Positions 6,788 to 16,384 of a stretch of DNA of 64,000 bases are shown one piece after another; within the stretch, counting starts at the first letter, position 1; each line of letters begins with the position of its first letter. The stretch comes from Paenibacillus hunanensis (GTDB taxonomy: Bacteria > Bacillota > Bacilli > Paenibacillales > Paenibacillaceae): assembly GCF_014645615.1 (NCBI RefSeq), contig NZ_BMMB01000005.1:516663-580662 (forward strand), read 5' to 3'. A program made the translations under genes and the position numbers. The notes beneath the pieces were generated by a model. It ran no database searches and was not told the DNA's origin. It was given only the letters and a program-made list of their open reading frames with translations.

Positions 6788-9700
6788 GTGAGCGCTCCAC
6801 CTCCGTCAAATGAATCGTAACTGTCGTACCGAACTCTGGTTGGCTAACGATATCCAGTCGCCGTCCATATTTCATCTGTAAGCGGCGGTTTACATTTCCA
6901 ATGCCAACGCCTTTACTTTGACCCTGCTCCAGCTGTAGCCGCTGTTCGTCGGTCATGCCTATGCCGTCATCCTTCACCATAATCTCGACCCTCTGACCAA
7001 CAGCTCGGACGATAATATCGACAGCTCCGCCTTCCGGCTTTTGACCGATCCCATGCCGTACTGCATTTTCTACAATTGGCTGTAGGGTAAGAGGCGGTAG
7101 CATCACATGGACGTGCTCATCTACATCATAGCGCACCTGCAATCGTTTACCGAAGCGAAGCTGTTCAATCGCCAGATACGCGCGTACCAGCTCCAGTTCA
7201 CGCGCTAACGGCACCGCTTCACTATGAAATACAAAGGTGAACTTAGCACGCAAATAGGTCGTCAAATGCTGGATCGTCTCTCGCAGGCGATCCACATCCT
7301 TATAGCTCAAGCCAACGAGCGCATTCATACTATTGTATAGAAAATGCGGTGTGATCTGCGCCTGTAAGAAGTCCATTTCTCGCCGTAACGCCTGCTCGGA
7401 TGAACCTTTCATCGACAATAGCGATTGTACACGGGCACGGAATTCTGCCAGCTCGAATGGCTTTTGCAAAATATCATTTGCACCTGCGGCAAAGGCAGAT
7501 AGCATATCCGCCGTCTGTCCAGAAGCTGTCAGCATAAGCACAGGCAGCTCGGACAAGCCATGCAGCGCACGAATCTCACGGCAAATGTCCAGCCCCGACG
7601 TACCCGGCATCATCAGATCGAGCAGCACCAGATCAGGCTTACGCTGTCGTAGTGCTTCGCGTGCCGCTTCTCCGCTACGAACCGCTGTATACGTATGCCG
7701 CATGCCAGCGATCACATCCGCCGCCACCTTCAGATTCGATAACTCATCGTCTACGATTAATACATGATACGACTGCTCATCCTCCAGCCATGAAGGCATA
7801 TAGGAGACTGGCTCTATCCAGCCTGCTTGCAGCTCACTATATTCCGCTGGCGCCGTCTGCATCAGCTCCGGCCGTAGTGGCATTGCGGCGCTATCGCTCA
7901 TCGCATCTGCCAGCGGAAGGGTGAACGTGAAGCGTGAGCCTGTTCCCGGCTGTGATTCCACCTCCAGCTGTCCACCTTGTAGCAGAACCAGCTGCCGAGA
8001 AATACTGAGTCCCAGTCCTATCCCTGTCGCAGAGCCAGCTCCACGCTCATCATAATGGAAAAAGGGCTGAAATAAATGCTTCAATACTTCTGCATCCATT
8101 CCTTTTCCTGTATCTGTAACCGAGATCGCCAGCTGCTCCGCCCGACGCTCTGCGGACAGAATAATGCTGCCCTGCTCGGTATATTTGATTGCATTTTCCA
8201 ATAGATTATGCAAAATCTGGCGTAACCGATTCTCGTCTGCCCACACTAGCGGTAGCTCTGCCGGAAGCTGATTGATCAGCGCCACCTGATTACTGATCGG
8301 TGTGATCGATAACGTCTCCATCACAAATTCTGCCGATACTCGCAGGTCAACAGGCTTCAATTGTACCTGTAGCTCTCCGTAACGAATCCGATTCATATCC
8401 AGAATATCGTTTACCAGACTCGCCAGCCGTCGACCGATCAGATGTAGCAGACGTACACTTTCACGCTGCTCCGCTTGCAGAGGCTGCTCTGTATTATCAA
8501 GCAGTGTACCGGACAGATTAATGATGCCATGCAGCGGTGTACGCAGCTCATGCGATGTTTTCGCCAGAAATTCATCCTTTTGCTGATCATATCGCAGCAG
8601 CTGCCCGGCAAGCTGCTCACTATGCCGCAGCGCTTCTCGTATCCGATCGGTCATCAAAAACGACTGCGACAGCACAACCAGCAGCAGGGTGATAATAATA
8701 TAATACGGACTATCCAGCGCCAGCTGATAACGCGTCTGTGCAAAAATCCAGCTAATCGTCAGGAAAAATACCCCGAGCAAAATATAATACACACGCGCTC
8801 CCTGATGCCGATTCCGCAGCAGCAAGCCGAATATGTAACCAAATACCAGCACCTGCAATAGAATGCCCGGCCATAGCAGATATAATAGCTGCTGATTCGG
8901 CAACACGAGCAGTAACAGCATATACACGATCGATAATGCCAGTATCACTCGAAATAACCATGTCGGCAGCACATTCAAATACAGCCGCACATAATACACA
9001 AAGCACACAATCGATACATACGGCAAAATAAACAGCAGCTTTTGCAGTAGTAAAAACGAAAGATGCGGGAACAACGCCGCTAGTATAATCTCATTGTCCA
9101 AACTAAAAAATAACCCCAGCGTCAGACAGAACATACTGAAAAATAGCAAATACGGCTCCCGACGCCACTGTCTGAACATGCCGGCAAAATAAATACCAAA
9201 TACAAACAGCGTCGTAATCACGACCATATCCGCCATCCGCGCATGATCGCGCCGATCCATAATGCGATCTGCTGACCCAAACTCTGGCGCCTGCACCAAT
9301 CCACCTCGCAGCGTCTCAAAGCTCGCCACCTGAATAATGATATCGAAGGAGCGCTGATCGGTATCCACTGTGCCAAACACCGGGAAGTTGCTCGGTACGA
9401 ATCCTGCCGCCGTCAATGACGGTTGCCCGGTGCTACCAATCAGCTTGTCTGCCATATAGATGCGGCTGGACATCCGAATCTTTTTCACCCGTAATCCATA
9501 GTCTCCAGCCGAATCCACATTCACATGCAGACGATAGGTGCCTGCTCCCGAGCCATCCTGTGATACGGTTCCATTCCAGCGTCCAGGTACAGGCAAATAA
9601 CGCCGTGTCTGCTCCAGCGAGATTGAGGATCGTTTAAAATCATCCGGCGTCAGCAGCTGATTCGGATAAAACTCCCACTCGCCCTGTAGTGGAATCACTC

Positions 9701-9872
9701 CATGCTCCGCAAAGTTCCATTGCCCTGCATTTAATACACCGCGCTGTGCCTGCGGATAATGAACCGCTGGATTCAGCCAGTGATAAAGAAACAGCGAGGT
9801 CGCTGCAATAAAGATCACGATCATACCGACCAGACCAAGTAATTGATTCCTCACGATATCGTTCCCTTCCAT
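6765..9872 (-). CDS. Hybrid sensor kinase with two kinase modules (7TMR-DISM / HisKA / REC / LytS-like)
   Basis: Large membrane sensor. In order: an N-terminal anchor (residues about 12-32), an extracytoplasmic beta-sandwich resembling the 7TMR-DISM type (WEFYPNQLLTPDDF, about 55-205), seven membrane segments (about 214-405), a HisKA domain with His441 in KTSHELRTPLHG, an ATPase domain (N557/N560, DTGKGM, GIGLGLSI), a receiver with Asp752 in LLDLMMPGTSG, and a second histidine-kinase unit of the LytS type with His843 in QITPHFLYNSMNAL followed by its own ATPase domain (NAVRHGIG, DDGIGM). Numbering is from ATG 9872. A GTG at 9854 has a better ribosome site (GGAAGGG, 9 bases) and may be the true start. 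It is the first gene of a pair with the overlapping response regulator. The signal is unknown; the fold suggests a carbohydrate or small ligand. Confidence 0.9.
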   Translation of the reverse strand: MEGNDIVRNQLLGLVGMIVIFIAATSLFLYHWLNPAVHYPQAQRGVLNAGQWNFAEHGVIPLQGEWEFYPNQLLTPDDFKRSSISLEQTRRYLPVPGRWNGTVSQDGSGAGTYRLHVNVDSAGDYGLRVKKIRMSSRIYMADKLIGSTGQPSLTAAGFVPSNFPVFGTVDTDQRSFDIIIQVASFETLRGGLVQAPEFGSADRIMDRRDHARMADMVVITTLFVFGIYFAGMFRQWRREPYLLFFSMFCLTLGLFFSLDNEIILAALFPHLSFLLLQKLLFILPYVSIVCFVYYVRLYLNVLPTWLFRVILALSIVYMLLLLVLPNQQLLYLLWPGILLQVLVFGYIFGLLLRNRHQGARVYYILLGVFFLTISWIFAQTRYQLALDSPYYIIITLLLVVLSQSFLMTDRIREALRHSEQLAGQLLRYDQQKDEFLAKTSHELRTPLHGIINLSGTLLDNTEQPLQAEQRESVRLLHLIGRRLASLVNDILDMNRIRYGELQVQLKPVDLRVSAEFVMETLSITPISNQVALINQLPAELPLVWADENRLRQILHNLLENAIKYTEQGSIILSAERRAEQLAISVTDTGKGMDAEVLKHLFQPFFHYDERGAGSATGIGLGLSISRQLVLLQGGQLEVESQPGTGSRFTFTLPLADAMSDSAAMPLRPELMQTAPAEYSELQAGWIEPVSYMPSWLEDEQSYHVLIVDDELSNLKVAADVIAGMRHTYTAVRSGEAAREALRQRKPDLVLLDLMMPGTSGLDICREIRALHGLSELPVLMLTASGQTADMLSAFAAGANDILQKPFELAEFRARVQSLLSMKGSSEQALRREMDFLQAQITPHFLYNSMNALVGLSYKDVDRLRETIQHLTTYLRAKFTFVFHSEAVPLARELELVRAYLAIEQLRFGKRLQVRYDVDEHVHVMLPPLTLQPIVENAVRHGIGQKPEGGAVDIIVRAVGQRVEIMVKDDGIGMTDEQRLQLEQGQSKGVGIGNVNRRLQMKYGRRLDIVSQPEFGTTVTIHLTEVERSHVESDID

Positions 9873-10039
9873 TCCCGGTCAACTGTAGCATGACAGGAAG
9901 CATCTCTTAGCTCCCATTATACCGTCTTCCGTATGTGGCGGCTTACACGAAATCAAGAAATTCTCTACACGGTGCAGTGCGACAGACAACATTACTTTAT
10001 GACTTACGCATCCTCGCTGTATTTTTTAAACGTATACCA

Positions 10040-11236
10040 TTACTTCAATCGCAGTAAGCGATCATCATTTTCCCCTGCGGAGCCGCGGGAGGTGTTATTG
10101 GTCAGTATATAAATATGCCCGTTATGCACCATCACATCACGCACGCGTCCGACATCGGTCAGGATATTCGTCATTTTACGAGTCGATGGGTCGAATAGCT
10201 TGAGGCTCTCACCTGCCAGCGTTGCGACAAGAATCGTATCCTCTGGTGTCGCAGCAATACCGGATGGAGCAATCGCACGCGAGCCAGCAACATAGATTGG
10301 TGCGGTGATGCCTTTGGCTGTTTGCGTACCGATCACGTTCGGCCAGCCATAATTCGCACCCTTCTTAATGATATTGATCTCATCCAGTCCGGTTCGATCC
10401 GTACCGCCGCCTGGAATGGCACCGCCGCTTGGTCCATGATCGGCAGCATACAGCGTGCCGTTCGATGTCCACGCCAGACCCTGCGAATTACGAAGTCCAT
10501 ACGCATACACATATGAATTCGCAAATGGATTATCCTGCGGCACCTTGCCATCCTTGGTCATCCGTAGAATTTTGCCACCCAGACTGGAGCGATCCTGCGA
10601 TAGCTCGCGCCGTCCGGCTTCACCGGATGTGCTGTACAGCATGCCATCCGGGCCGAAGGCAAGTCGTCCACCCTCATGAATACGTCCACCTGGAATGCCC
10701 TCCAGCAAAGCCTTCTGCTCCTTCCATACTCCATTGGTCAGCTTGATGCGTACAATCCGGTTCAAGCCCTGACCATTTTGCTCATACGCATGATAAATAT
10801 ATGCGGTTTGATTTGTAGCAAAATCGGGATCAAGCACGAGTCCGGTCAGCCCTGCCTCACCCACAACACGTAACGGCTTGCTGGTCTGTACCTTTTGTAC
10901 CGTTTGCTTCCCATCCTTCACCTGTACGATTCCACCACCACGCTGTGTAATGTAGACGGTATCTCCAGCAAACTGCATCGACCACGGAATATCTAGCCCT
11001 GTTGCCAGCTCGGTATAACCGCCTTGCAGTGAATCGACCAGATCGACATTTCCAGTCGTACCCGTGGTGGTCGCCGAAGTGCGCTCAGCCGTCATCGCTG
11101 GCTTCTCGACCTCCTCACGGACAGTCGTTTCAGTTCCAGTTTCCATCGCTTCACGTTCGGTCGCACAGGCAGACAACGGCAGGGCAAGCAGCAGCGCAGA
11201 CATCACCAGCTTTGCTTTTGCATTGGCATATAACAT
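10040..11236 (-). CDS. PQQ-dependent sugar dehydrogenase-type lipoprotein
   Basis: Six-bladed propeller of the glucose/sorbosone dehydrogenase family (soluble glucose dehydrogenase / YliI type). After the leader MLYANAKAKLVMSALLLALP comes the lipobox LSAC, so the mature protein should be lipid-anchored outside the membrane. Family segments include DIPWSMQFAGD, VGEAGLTGLVLDPDF, RIHEGGRLAFGPDGMLY, YAYGLRNSQGLAW and GANYGWP. A Thr/Ala-rich linker follows the lipid site. The start is preceded by AAAGGAGG at 6 bases. No PQQ biosynthesis genes are in the window, so the enzyme may depend on outside PQQ or have lost oxidase activity. Substrate is unknown. It stands alone between the kinase pair and the ara operon. 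Confidence 0.88.
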   Translation of the reverse strand: MLYANAKAKLVMSALLLALPLSACATEREAMETGTETTVREEVEKPAMTAERTSATTTGTTGNVDLVDSLQGGYTELATGLDIPWSMQFAGDTVYITQRGGGIVQVKDGKQTVQKVQTSKPLRVVGEAGLTGLVLDPDFATNQTAYIYHAYEQNGQGLNRIVRIKLTNGVWKEQKALLEGIPGGRIHEGGRLAFGPDGMLYSTSGEAGRRELSQDRSSLGGKILRMTKDGKVPQDNPFANSYVYAYGLRNSQGLAWTSNGTLYAADHGPSGGAIPGGGTDRTGLDEINIIKKGANYGWPNVIGTQTAKGITAPIYVAGSRAIAPSGIAATPEDTILVATLAGESLKLFDPSTRKMTNILTDVGRVRDVMVHNGHIYILTNNTSRGSAGENDDRLLRLK

Positions 11237-11628
11237 GCTGTTCCTCCTTTGGCTCTTTTTCCGTTTTTACCCAATAGTGGATGGGTGGAAAAGGCATCCA
11301 GCGAAATATTATGGCTGGGAGGCATACAGGTACAGGTAGCAATGAATTCCAGCATGAATGCGTTACATGACGGATACGATTCAGGATAAGCGGAGAAGGT
11401 AGATCAAGAAGGAGGATCGAATCGAAACATAGCAAATAGAGATGCCCTCGTAAAAAGGCATCTCTATTGGAAAATCGCAGCTAGCAGCTAATTGAAGCTA
11501 GTTTAAGAAACTATGAAACTATATAGATAAAGCTACAGATTGCATTGAGATCACATCAAGCTACAGGACGAGATCGCTAGTGCTAACCTAAACGTTTATC
11601 TATCTGCCGATCCTCTATATCAGCTCTA
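11237..11628. other. Intergenic region downstream of araA
   Basis: Contains the leader of the sugar dehydrogenase gene and a hairpin at 11438-11465 that may end the ara operon. Nothing else is recognised. Confidence 0.5.
11438..11465 (-). terminator. Hairpin, probable ara operon terminator
   Basis: AGAGATGCC pairs with GGCATCTCT across a 10-base loop. On the minus strand it is followed by ATTTG, a weak T tract. It is about 165 bases past the araA stop. Confidence 0.5.
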
Positions 11629-13053
11629 TTACTTAATCACCACATACGGCAGATCAACCAGCTTCGCATACGTTACGATCTGATCGGTAGTCAGGTTCAA
11701 CGATACGACCGTATGGTGACCACCACCATTTTCGATCCATGCTCTTACGCCGTCCTGGAAATTCGGCTTTACTGTCCACAGTACGCGTGCTACCGGCAGC
11801 TTCGGTGCAGGTACAGTTGGCTCGAATGCAGACACTTCATTGATCAGCAGCTTGTAATGCGTGCCAAAGTCTGCCATCGATACGACGACGCCCTCGCCTG
11901 CTTTGCCGTCAAATACGAGACGTGCAGGGTCTTCACGATCGCCGATACCGAGTGGAGATACAACAACCTTCGGCTTGTTCGCTGCCAGCGATGGATCAAC
12001 CTCCAGCATATGCGATTGCAGAATCGCTTCCTGTCCAGCTGCCAGCTCGTACGTATAATCCTCCATAAAGCCTGTGTTCTGGTTGTGGCTCATAATTTTG
12101 AGCAGACGATCCAGCGCTGCGGTTTTCCAGTCGCCTTCGCCAGCAAAACCGTAGCCCTGCGCCATCAGGCGCTGTACAGCCAGACCAGGTAGCTGCTTCA
12201 TACCATGCAGGTCTTCAAAGTTAGTCGTGAACGCGCTATAGCCGCCACGATCGAGGAAACGTTTCAGGGCAATCTCATAGCTTGCCTGCACACGCACGCT
12301 AGCTTCCCATGCACCCTGCTCATAATCGCCATAGTCGAAGTCATACGCTTCCTTGTACTCCGCCATCAGCTCGTCGATCTCCTGCTCGGTCACATTGCCG
12401 ATCTCTGCTACCAGATCGCCAATACCGAAGTAATCAACCGTCCAGCCGAACTGAATCTGTGCTTCGACTTTATCGCCTTCGGTTACGCCAACATTGCGCA
12501 TGTTGTCGCCAAAACGAGCAACCTTAATGTTAAAGCTCTCATTGTACGCAGCCGCTACGTCCATCCAATCCGCGATCTGCTGCTGTACCTCTGGACGCTC
12601 CCAATAGCCAACAACGATCTTGTTCTGCTTGCCCAGACGTGCATTGATAAAGCCGTACTCACGATCACCATGTGCCGCCTGATTCAGGTTCATAAAGTCC
12701 ATATCAATCGTCGACCATGGAATACTTTCGTTATACTGTGTTGCCAGATGCAGCAGCGGTTTTTGCAGCAGCTTGGTGCCACGAATCCACATTTTCGCTG
12801 GAGAGAAGGTGTGCATCCATGTGATTACACCGGCTACCTCATCACGGTAGTTGATCTCCTTCATCACACTGGTAATCGCTTCTGCGCTCACTGCAAGCTC
12901 TTGCAATACGAGCGGATACGGCAATACGCCGCTGGCATTCAGTGCATCTGTAATTTTCTGTGCGTTCGCTTTTACCTGTCCGAGTGCTTCTTCTCCGTAC
13001 AGATGCTGGGAACCTACTACAAACCAGAATTGTTTGGCTGTTGTTGCTGTCAT
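11629..13053 (-). CDS. araA: L-arabinose isomerase
   Basis: Converts L-arabinose to L-ribulose, the first step of bacterial arabinose breakdown, using a divalent metal such as Mn2+. The N-terminus [16 protein letters not shown] and the segments [24 protein letters not shown] and [16 protein letters not shown], together with the C-terminal ENGGGHHTV, are those of AraA and contain the Glu and His metal/catalytic residues. About 474 residues fits the family. ATG 13051-13053 is used because GAGG lies 9 bases before it, while the ATG three codons earlier touches the ribosome site. It is the last gene of the kinase-araD-araA operon, after a 256-base gap in which I see no gene or clear promoter. Confidence 0.97.
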   Translation of the reverse strand: MTATTAKQFWFVVGSQHLYGEEALGQVKANAQKITDALNASGVLPYPLVLQELAVSAEAITSVMKEINYRDEVAGVITWMHTFSPAKMWIRGTKLLQKPLLHLATQYNESIPWSTIDMDFMNLNQAAHGDREYGFINARLGKQNKIVVGYWERPEVQQQIADWMDVAAAYNESFNIKVARFGDNMRNVGVTEGDKVEAQIQFGWTVDYFGIGDLVAEIGNVTEQEIDELMAEYKEAYDFDYGDYEQGAWEASVRVQASYEIALKRFLDRGGYSAFTTNFEDLHGMKQLPGLAVQRLMAQGYGFAGEGDWKTAALDRLLKIMSHNQNTGFMEDYTYELAAGQEAILQSHMLEVDPSLAANKPKVVVSPLGIGDREDPARLVFDGKAGEGVVVSMADFGTHYKLLINEVSAFEPTVPAPKLPVARVLWTVKPNFQDGVRAWIENGGGHHTVVSLNLTTDQIVTYAKLVDLPYVVIK

Positions 13054-13309
13054 GGGGATCATCCTCTTTTCGGTTGAATTAGATATCGTTCACGCTTTGT
13101 GCGATTGCTAGCGAATATAGAAGCTTATCCTTGCTTGTATACGGTATTGCTGTTGAACTTGCTATTATCCGTAGAGGTAAGGCTACTTTTTAAATGGCAT
13201 GCTTCATCATCTATCACTGTACTCAAGCTTCAAGCTTCTAGCATATGAGTACACTGGAGAATAAATCTTGTAGGCTGATTATCGTTGGTATCGCTTTACA
13301 TTTTACGTT

Positions 13310-14005
13310 CTACTTTTGCCCGTAATATGCATCCTTGCCGTGCTTGCGCAAATAGTGCTTGTCCAGAATACCCTGTGGCAGTTCCTTAGCAAAATGGTTC
13401 AGCTCACGCGCATACAGATTCATTTTGCATACTTCCTCCAGCACGACGCTGTTCACGACCGCTGCGTGTGCATCTTTGCCCCATGTGAATGGTGCATGTC
13501 CATGCAGCAGTACAGCTGGAATCGCCATCACATCCAGACCACGCTGCTGGAATGTCTCGATGATTACATTGCCCGTCTCCGCCTCATAGCCGCGATCAAT
13601 CTCCGCCTGTGTCAGAAAGCGTGCACATGGCACTGCTCCATAAAAGGTATCTGCATGGGTAGTGCCCATGACCGGCACATCCAGCCCTGCCTGCGCCCAG
13701 ATCGTCGCCCATGTGGAATGTGTATGCACAATGCCGCCGATCTGTTCATAGTGCTTGTACAGTACTGCATGGGTCGCCGTATCGGAGGATGGGCGCATCT
13801 CGCCTTCCACCACATTGCCATCCAGATCGACCACGACCATATCGCTAGGCTTCAGCTTCTCATAGCTAACGCCGCTCGGCTTAATGACAAACAATCCACT
13901 TTCGCGGTCAACCGCACTGGCATTGCCCCATGTAAACTTGACCAGTCCATGCTTGGGCAGCTCCAGATTCGCTTCATAGACCTGCTCTTTTAGTTGCTCT
14001 AGCAT
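13310..14005 (-). CDS. araD: L-ribulose-5-phosphate 4-epimerase
   Basis: Zinc enzyme that epimerises L-ribulose 5-phosphate to D-xylulose 5-phosphate, feeding the pentose phosphate pathway. The class II aldolase/adducin fold is recognised from KHGLVKFTWGNASA, KPSGVSYEKL, the zinc His cluster in GGIVHTHSTWAT, GTTHADTFYG and LLHGHAPFTWG. At 231 residues it is full length. GGGAGGG is 7 bases upstream of the ATG. It follows the ribulokinase gene by 17 bases, so both are on one transcript. It is separated from araA by a longer gap, possibly a processing or secondary promoter region. Confidence 0.97.
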   Translation of the reverse strand: MLEQLKEQVYEANLELPKHGLVKFTWGNASAVDRESGLFVIKPSGVSYEKLKPSDMVVVDLDGNVVEGEMRPSSDTATHAVLYKHYEQIGGIVHTHSTWATIWAQAGLDVPVMGTTHADTFYGAVPCARFLTQAEIDRGYEAETGNVIIETFQQRGLDVMAIPAVLLHGHAPFTWGKDAHAAVVNSVVLEEVCKMNLYARELNHFAKELPQGILDKHYLRKHGKDAYYGQK

Positions 14006-14022
14006 TTCCGTTCCCTCCCGTT

Positions 14023-15630
14023 TTAGCTCAGATGCTCGACAGCCGCACGCTCAATCGCGAGCCCCTGACGATACCGCTCGATAAATTGACCAAATCCGTC
14101 CACATCCGCTGCATCTGGCTCCATACGTTCTGCCGATACTCCGCTAAATACGCGTTGCTCCAGGAAATCTGCCAGCGACTGCTCACCATTACGATTGACC
14201 TGATACGATGCCAGCAGCGCCATGCCCCATGCGCCGCCTTCACCTGCTGTCGACATCACCGATACCGGCACATTCAGCGCCGCAGCAACGATACGCTGAC
14301 CGACCACAGGTGTCTTGAACAGACCACCATGCGCCAGCACCGAATCGATCGCCACCTGCTCCTGCTCGGTCAAAATGTCCATGCCCAGCTTGAGCGCACC
14401 AAAAGCGGTAAATAGATGCGTGCGCATAAAGTTCGCCAGATTAAAGCGGCTTTCCGGTGTACGTACAAATAACGGACGCCCCTGCTCTAATCCGGTAATA
14501 TTTTCGCCGGAATAGTAGCCATAGCTGAGCAAGCCACCGCCATCCGGGTCTGCCTCCAGCGCCTTGTTCAGCAGTACACTGAACAGCTGATTCGGATCGC
14601 TCTCATAGCCCATCGCGACGGCAAACTCACGGAACAAGCCCATCCATGCGTTCAGATCGCTGGAGCAGTTATTCGCATGCACCATCCCGACCGGGCTACC
14701 ATCTGGCGTGGTGACCATATCGATCTCCGGATACACACGGGACAGCTCATGCTCCAGCACGATCATCGCAAATACCGATGTGCCTACCGAAATATTGCCT
14801 GTCCGCTTGCGCACACTATTGGTCGCAACCATGCCTGTTCCTGCATCACCTTCCGGTGGGCAAAATGGAATGCCTGCCTGCAAATCACCATCAGGATCAA
14901 GCAGCTTCGCCCCTACTTCACTCAGCTTCCCTGCCTCCTCGCCAGCTAGACGAATCGTTGGCAATAGCTGCTCCAGCGTCCACGGATAGCCTTTACCTGC
15001 GATTTGCTGGTTGAACTGACCGAGCATCGCTGGATGGTACGCATGACTGGAATCTTCAATCGGGAACATACCGGAGGCATCACCGATACCGATCACACGC
15101 TCACCAGTGAGCAGCCAGTGAATATAACAAGCCAATGTGTTAATAGAAGTCAGCTTGGACACATGCGGTTCTTCATTCAAAATCGCCTGATACAGATGGG
15201 CAATGCTCCATCGCTCCGGAATATTGAATCCGAACAGTTCGGTCAGCTCACGCGCCGCTGCGCCTGTCGTGGAATTACGCCATGTACGGAAAGGAACGAG
15301 CCATTCACCACTCGCATCCAGTGCGATATAGCCGTGCATCATCGCCGAGAAGCCGATCGAGCCTGTCTGCTGCAAGGTTACACCGTAGCGCTGCTGAACA
15401 TCCTGCTTCAATTCACGGTAAGCGGTCTGCATCCCTGTGATGATCAGGTCGCGATCATACGTCCAGTAGCCATCCTTCAACTGGTTTTCCCATTCATAGC
15501 TACCGGATGCAATCGTCTCAAACTGCTCATCGATCAGTACCGCCTTGATTCGAGTGGAACCGAATTCGATACCCAGCGCTGTCGCTCCGCTTGTGATCGC
15601 ATCTTTGGCACTCATCTTGATGTCACTCAT
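14023..15630 (-). CDS. L-ribulokinase role, FGGY-family kinase (AraK-like rather than AraB)
   Basis: FGGY-type carbohydrate kinase that by operon position should phosphorylate L-ribulose to L-ribulose 5-phosphate. The N-terminal phosphate loop is [42 protein letters not shown] and, in the C-terminal half, [13 protein letters not shown] and [15 protein letters not shown] fit the family. The sequence does not look like classical AraB; it resembles the alternative Firmicutes ribulokinase described in Clostridium as AraK. At 535 residues it is full length. The start MSDIKMS has GGGAG about 9 bases upstream. It is first in the operon, with an AraR-like operator embedded in its promoter 190 bases upstream. 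Other pentulose substrates are possible. Confidence 0.85.
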   Translation of the reverse strand: MSDIKMSAKDAITSGATALGIEFGSTRIKAVLIDEQFETIASGSYEWENQLKDGYWTYDRDLIITGMQTAYRELKQDVQQRYGVTLQQTGSIGFSAMMHGYIALDASGEWLVPFRTWRNSTTGAAARELTELFGFNIPERWSIAHLYQAILNEEPHVSKLTSINTLACYIHWLLTGERVIGIGDASGMFPIEDSSHAYHPAMLGQFNQQIAGKGYPWTLEQLLPTIRLAGEEAGKLSEVGAKLLDPDGDLQAGIPFCPPEGDAGTGMVATNSVRKRTGNISVGTSVFAMIVLEHELSRVYPEIDMVTTPDGSPVGMVHANNCSSDLNAWMGLFREFAVAMGYESDPNQLFSVLLNKALEADPDGGGLLSYGYYSGENITGLEQGRPLFVRTPESRFNLANFMRTHLFTAFGALKLGMDILTEQEQVAIDSVLAHGGLFKTPVVGQRIVAAALNVPVSVMSTAGEGGAWGMALLASYQVNRNGEQSLADFLEQRVFSGVSAERMEPDAADVDGFGQFIERYRQGLAIERAAVEHLS

Positions 15631-15784
15631 TATCGCGTAACTCCCTTCACTGATTCACTTTGTTAGTCCGGAGTGCAGCAAGCTTTGCTCCGTTTGGCAC
15701 TGCTATGTAACTGCCATCTATAGGAGTGAAGCTATATAAACTCCGGTTTTCATTCGTGGCATATTGTATAATTTGATTTCATAA

Positions 15785-15799
15785 AGAATACGCTTTCTT
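15785..15799 (-). promoter_or_regulatory. Weak cre-like site in the ara leader
   Basis: Minus-strand AAGAAAGCGTATTCT matches the Bacillus cre consensus except at one position. It lies just downstream of the -10 of the ara promoter, where CcpA could act as a roadblock. Confidence 0.4.
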
Positions 15800-15815
15800 T
15801 TTAAGGAACAATTTC

Positions 15816-15844
15816 AGTATAGGTATTGTACGTACATTTGTCAA
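15816..15844 (-). promoter_or_regulatory. Promoter of the ara operon with AraR-like operator in the spacer
   Basis: On the minus strand a perfect -35 TTGACA (15839-15844) and -10 TATACT (15816-15821) are separated by 17 bp. The spacer contains the palindrome TGTACGTACA (15827-15836) within AATGTACGTACAATA, which matches the core of the AraR operator of Bacillus (ATTTGTACGTACAAAT). Repression relieved by arabinose is the expected behaviour. No araR gene lies in the window. Confidence 0.8.
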
Positions 15845-16149
15845 TTTGGATTAATCATTATACTTACAACTTGTGCGAAACTATTTTGTAAGCGTTCCAA
15901 TAGGCGGGAATGAAGATAGGATGTGTATTGAGATCGAGGATTGAAAAGGGCTATTTTTCTTGGAATACCCTAAGATGCGATTGAAAGATTCAACATGAGT
16001 CGGAGCTTGCTAACATGGTAATTCTGTTCGCTCTTACCCTTATTTCCCTCGCTTATTTCGGTAAAACTCTTATGCAGACGTAGCCATTATGTACCTCACT
16101 GTGCTTTTCTTTATGCGCTAGCTTGGAGACTGTGTATGGTGCCAATTTT

Positions 16150-16165
16150 ATATGTACGTACAAAT
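16150..16165. promoter_or_regulatory. Second AraR-like operator
   Basis: ATATGTACGTACAAAT differs from the Bacillus AraR consensus ATTTGTACGTACAAAT at one base. It lies about 325 bp upstream of the operator in the ara promoter, with no gene start nearby, which suits cooperative repression by looping. Confidence 0.65.
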
Positions 16166-16261
16166 AATCCAAGCATCGGATCTAGCATCGTTTCTTTCTT
16201 CTCTGTCTGTGCCAATTCTTCGTATAAACCGACTCCCTATAGTGCCAAATGAATTCTTCCA

Positions 16262-16303
16262 TAAAAAAACCGCATCCTCGCTTGTATGCGATAGATGCGG
16301 TTT
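16262..16303 (-). terminator. Intrinsic terminator of the MidA-like gene
   Basis: On the minus strand AACCGCATC pairs with GATGCGGTT, followed by TTTTTTAT. Strong stem and T tract about 80 bases beyond the stop. Confidence 0.85.
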
Positions 16304-16384
16304 GATCGATTCCGTTTCGATGTGTTGATTCTATTTACCTTATTAGGATTGTCAATGTAGCGTTGCTACTCCATTCGCTAGCCC

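Larger units (their letters stand above)
15631..16384. other. Long intergenic region upstream of the ara operon
   Basis: Holds the ara promoter, two AraR-like operators, weak cre-like sequences (15785-15799; TTGTAAGCGTTCCAA at 15886-15900) and the terminator of the next gene. No supported gene lies in between. Confidence 0.6.

Noticed and set aside
15886..15900. Second cre site upstream of the ara promoter (TTGTAAGCGTTCCAA)
   Set aside because: Misses the conserved C near the 3' end of the consensus; kept only as a mention.
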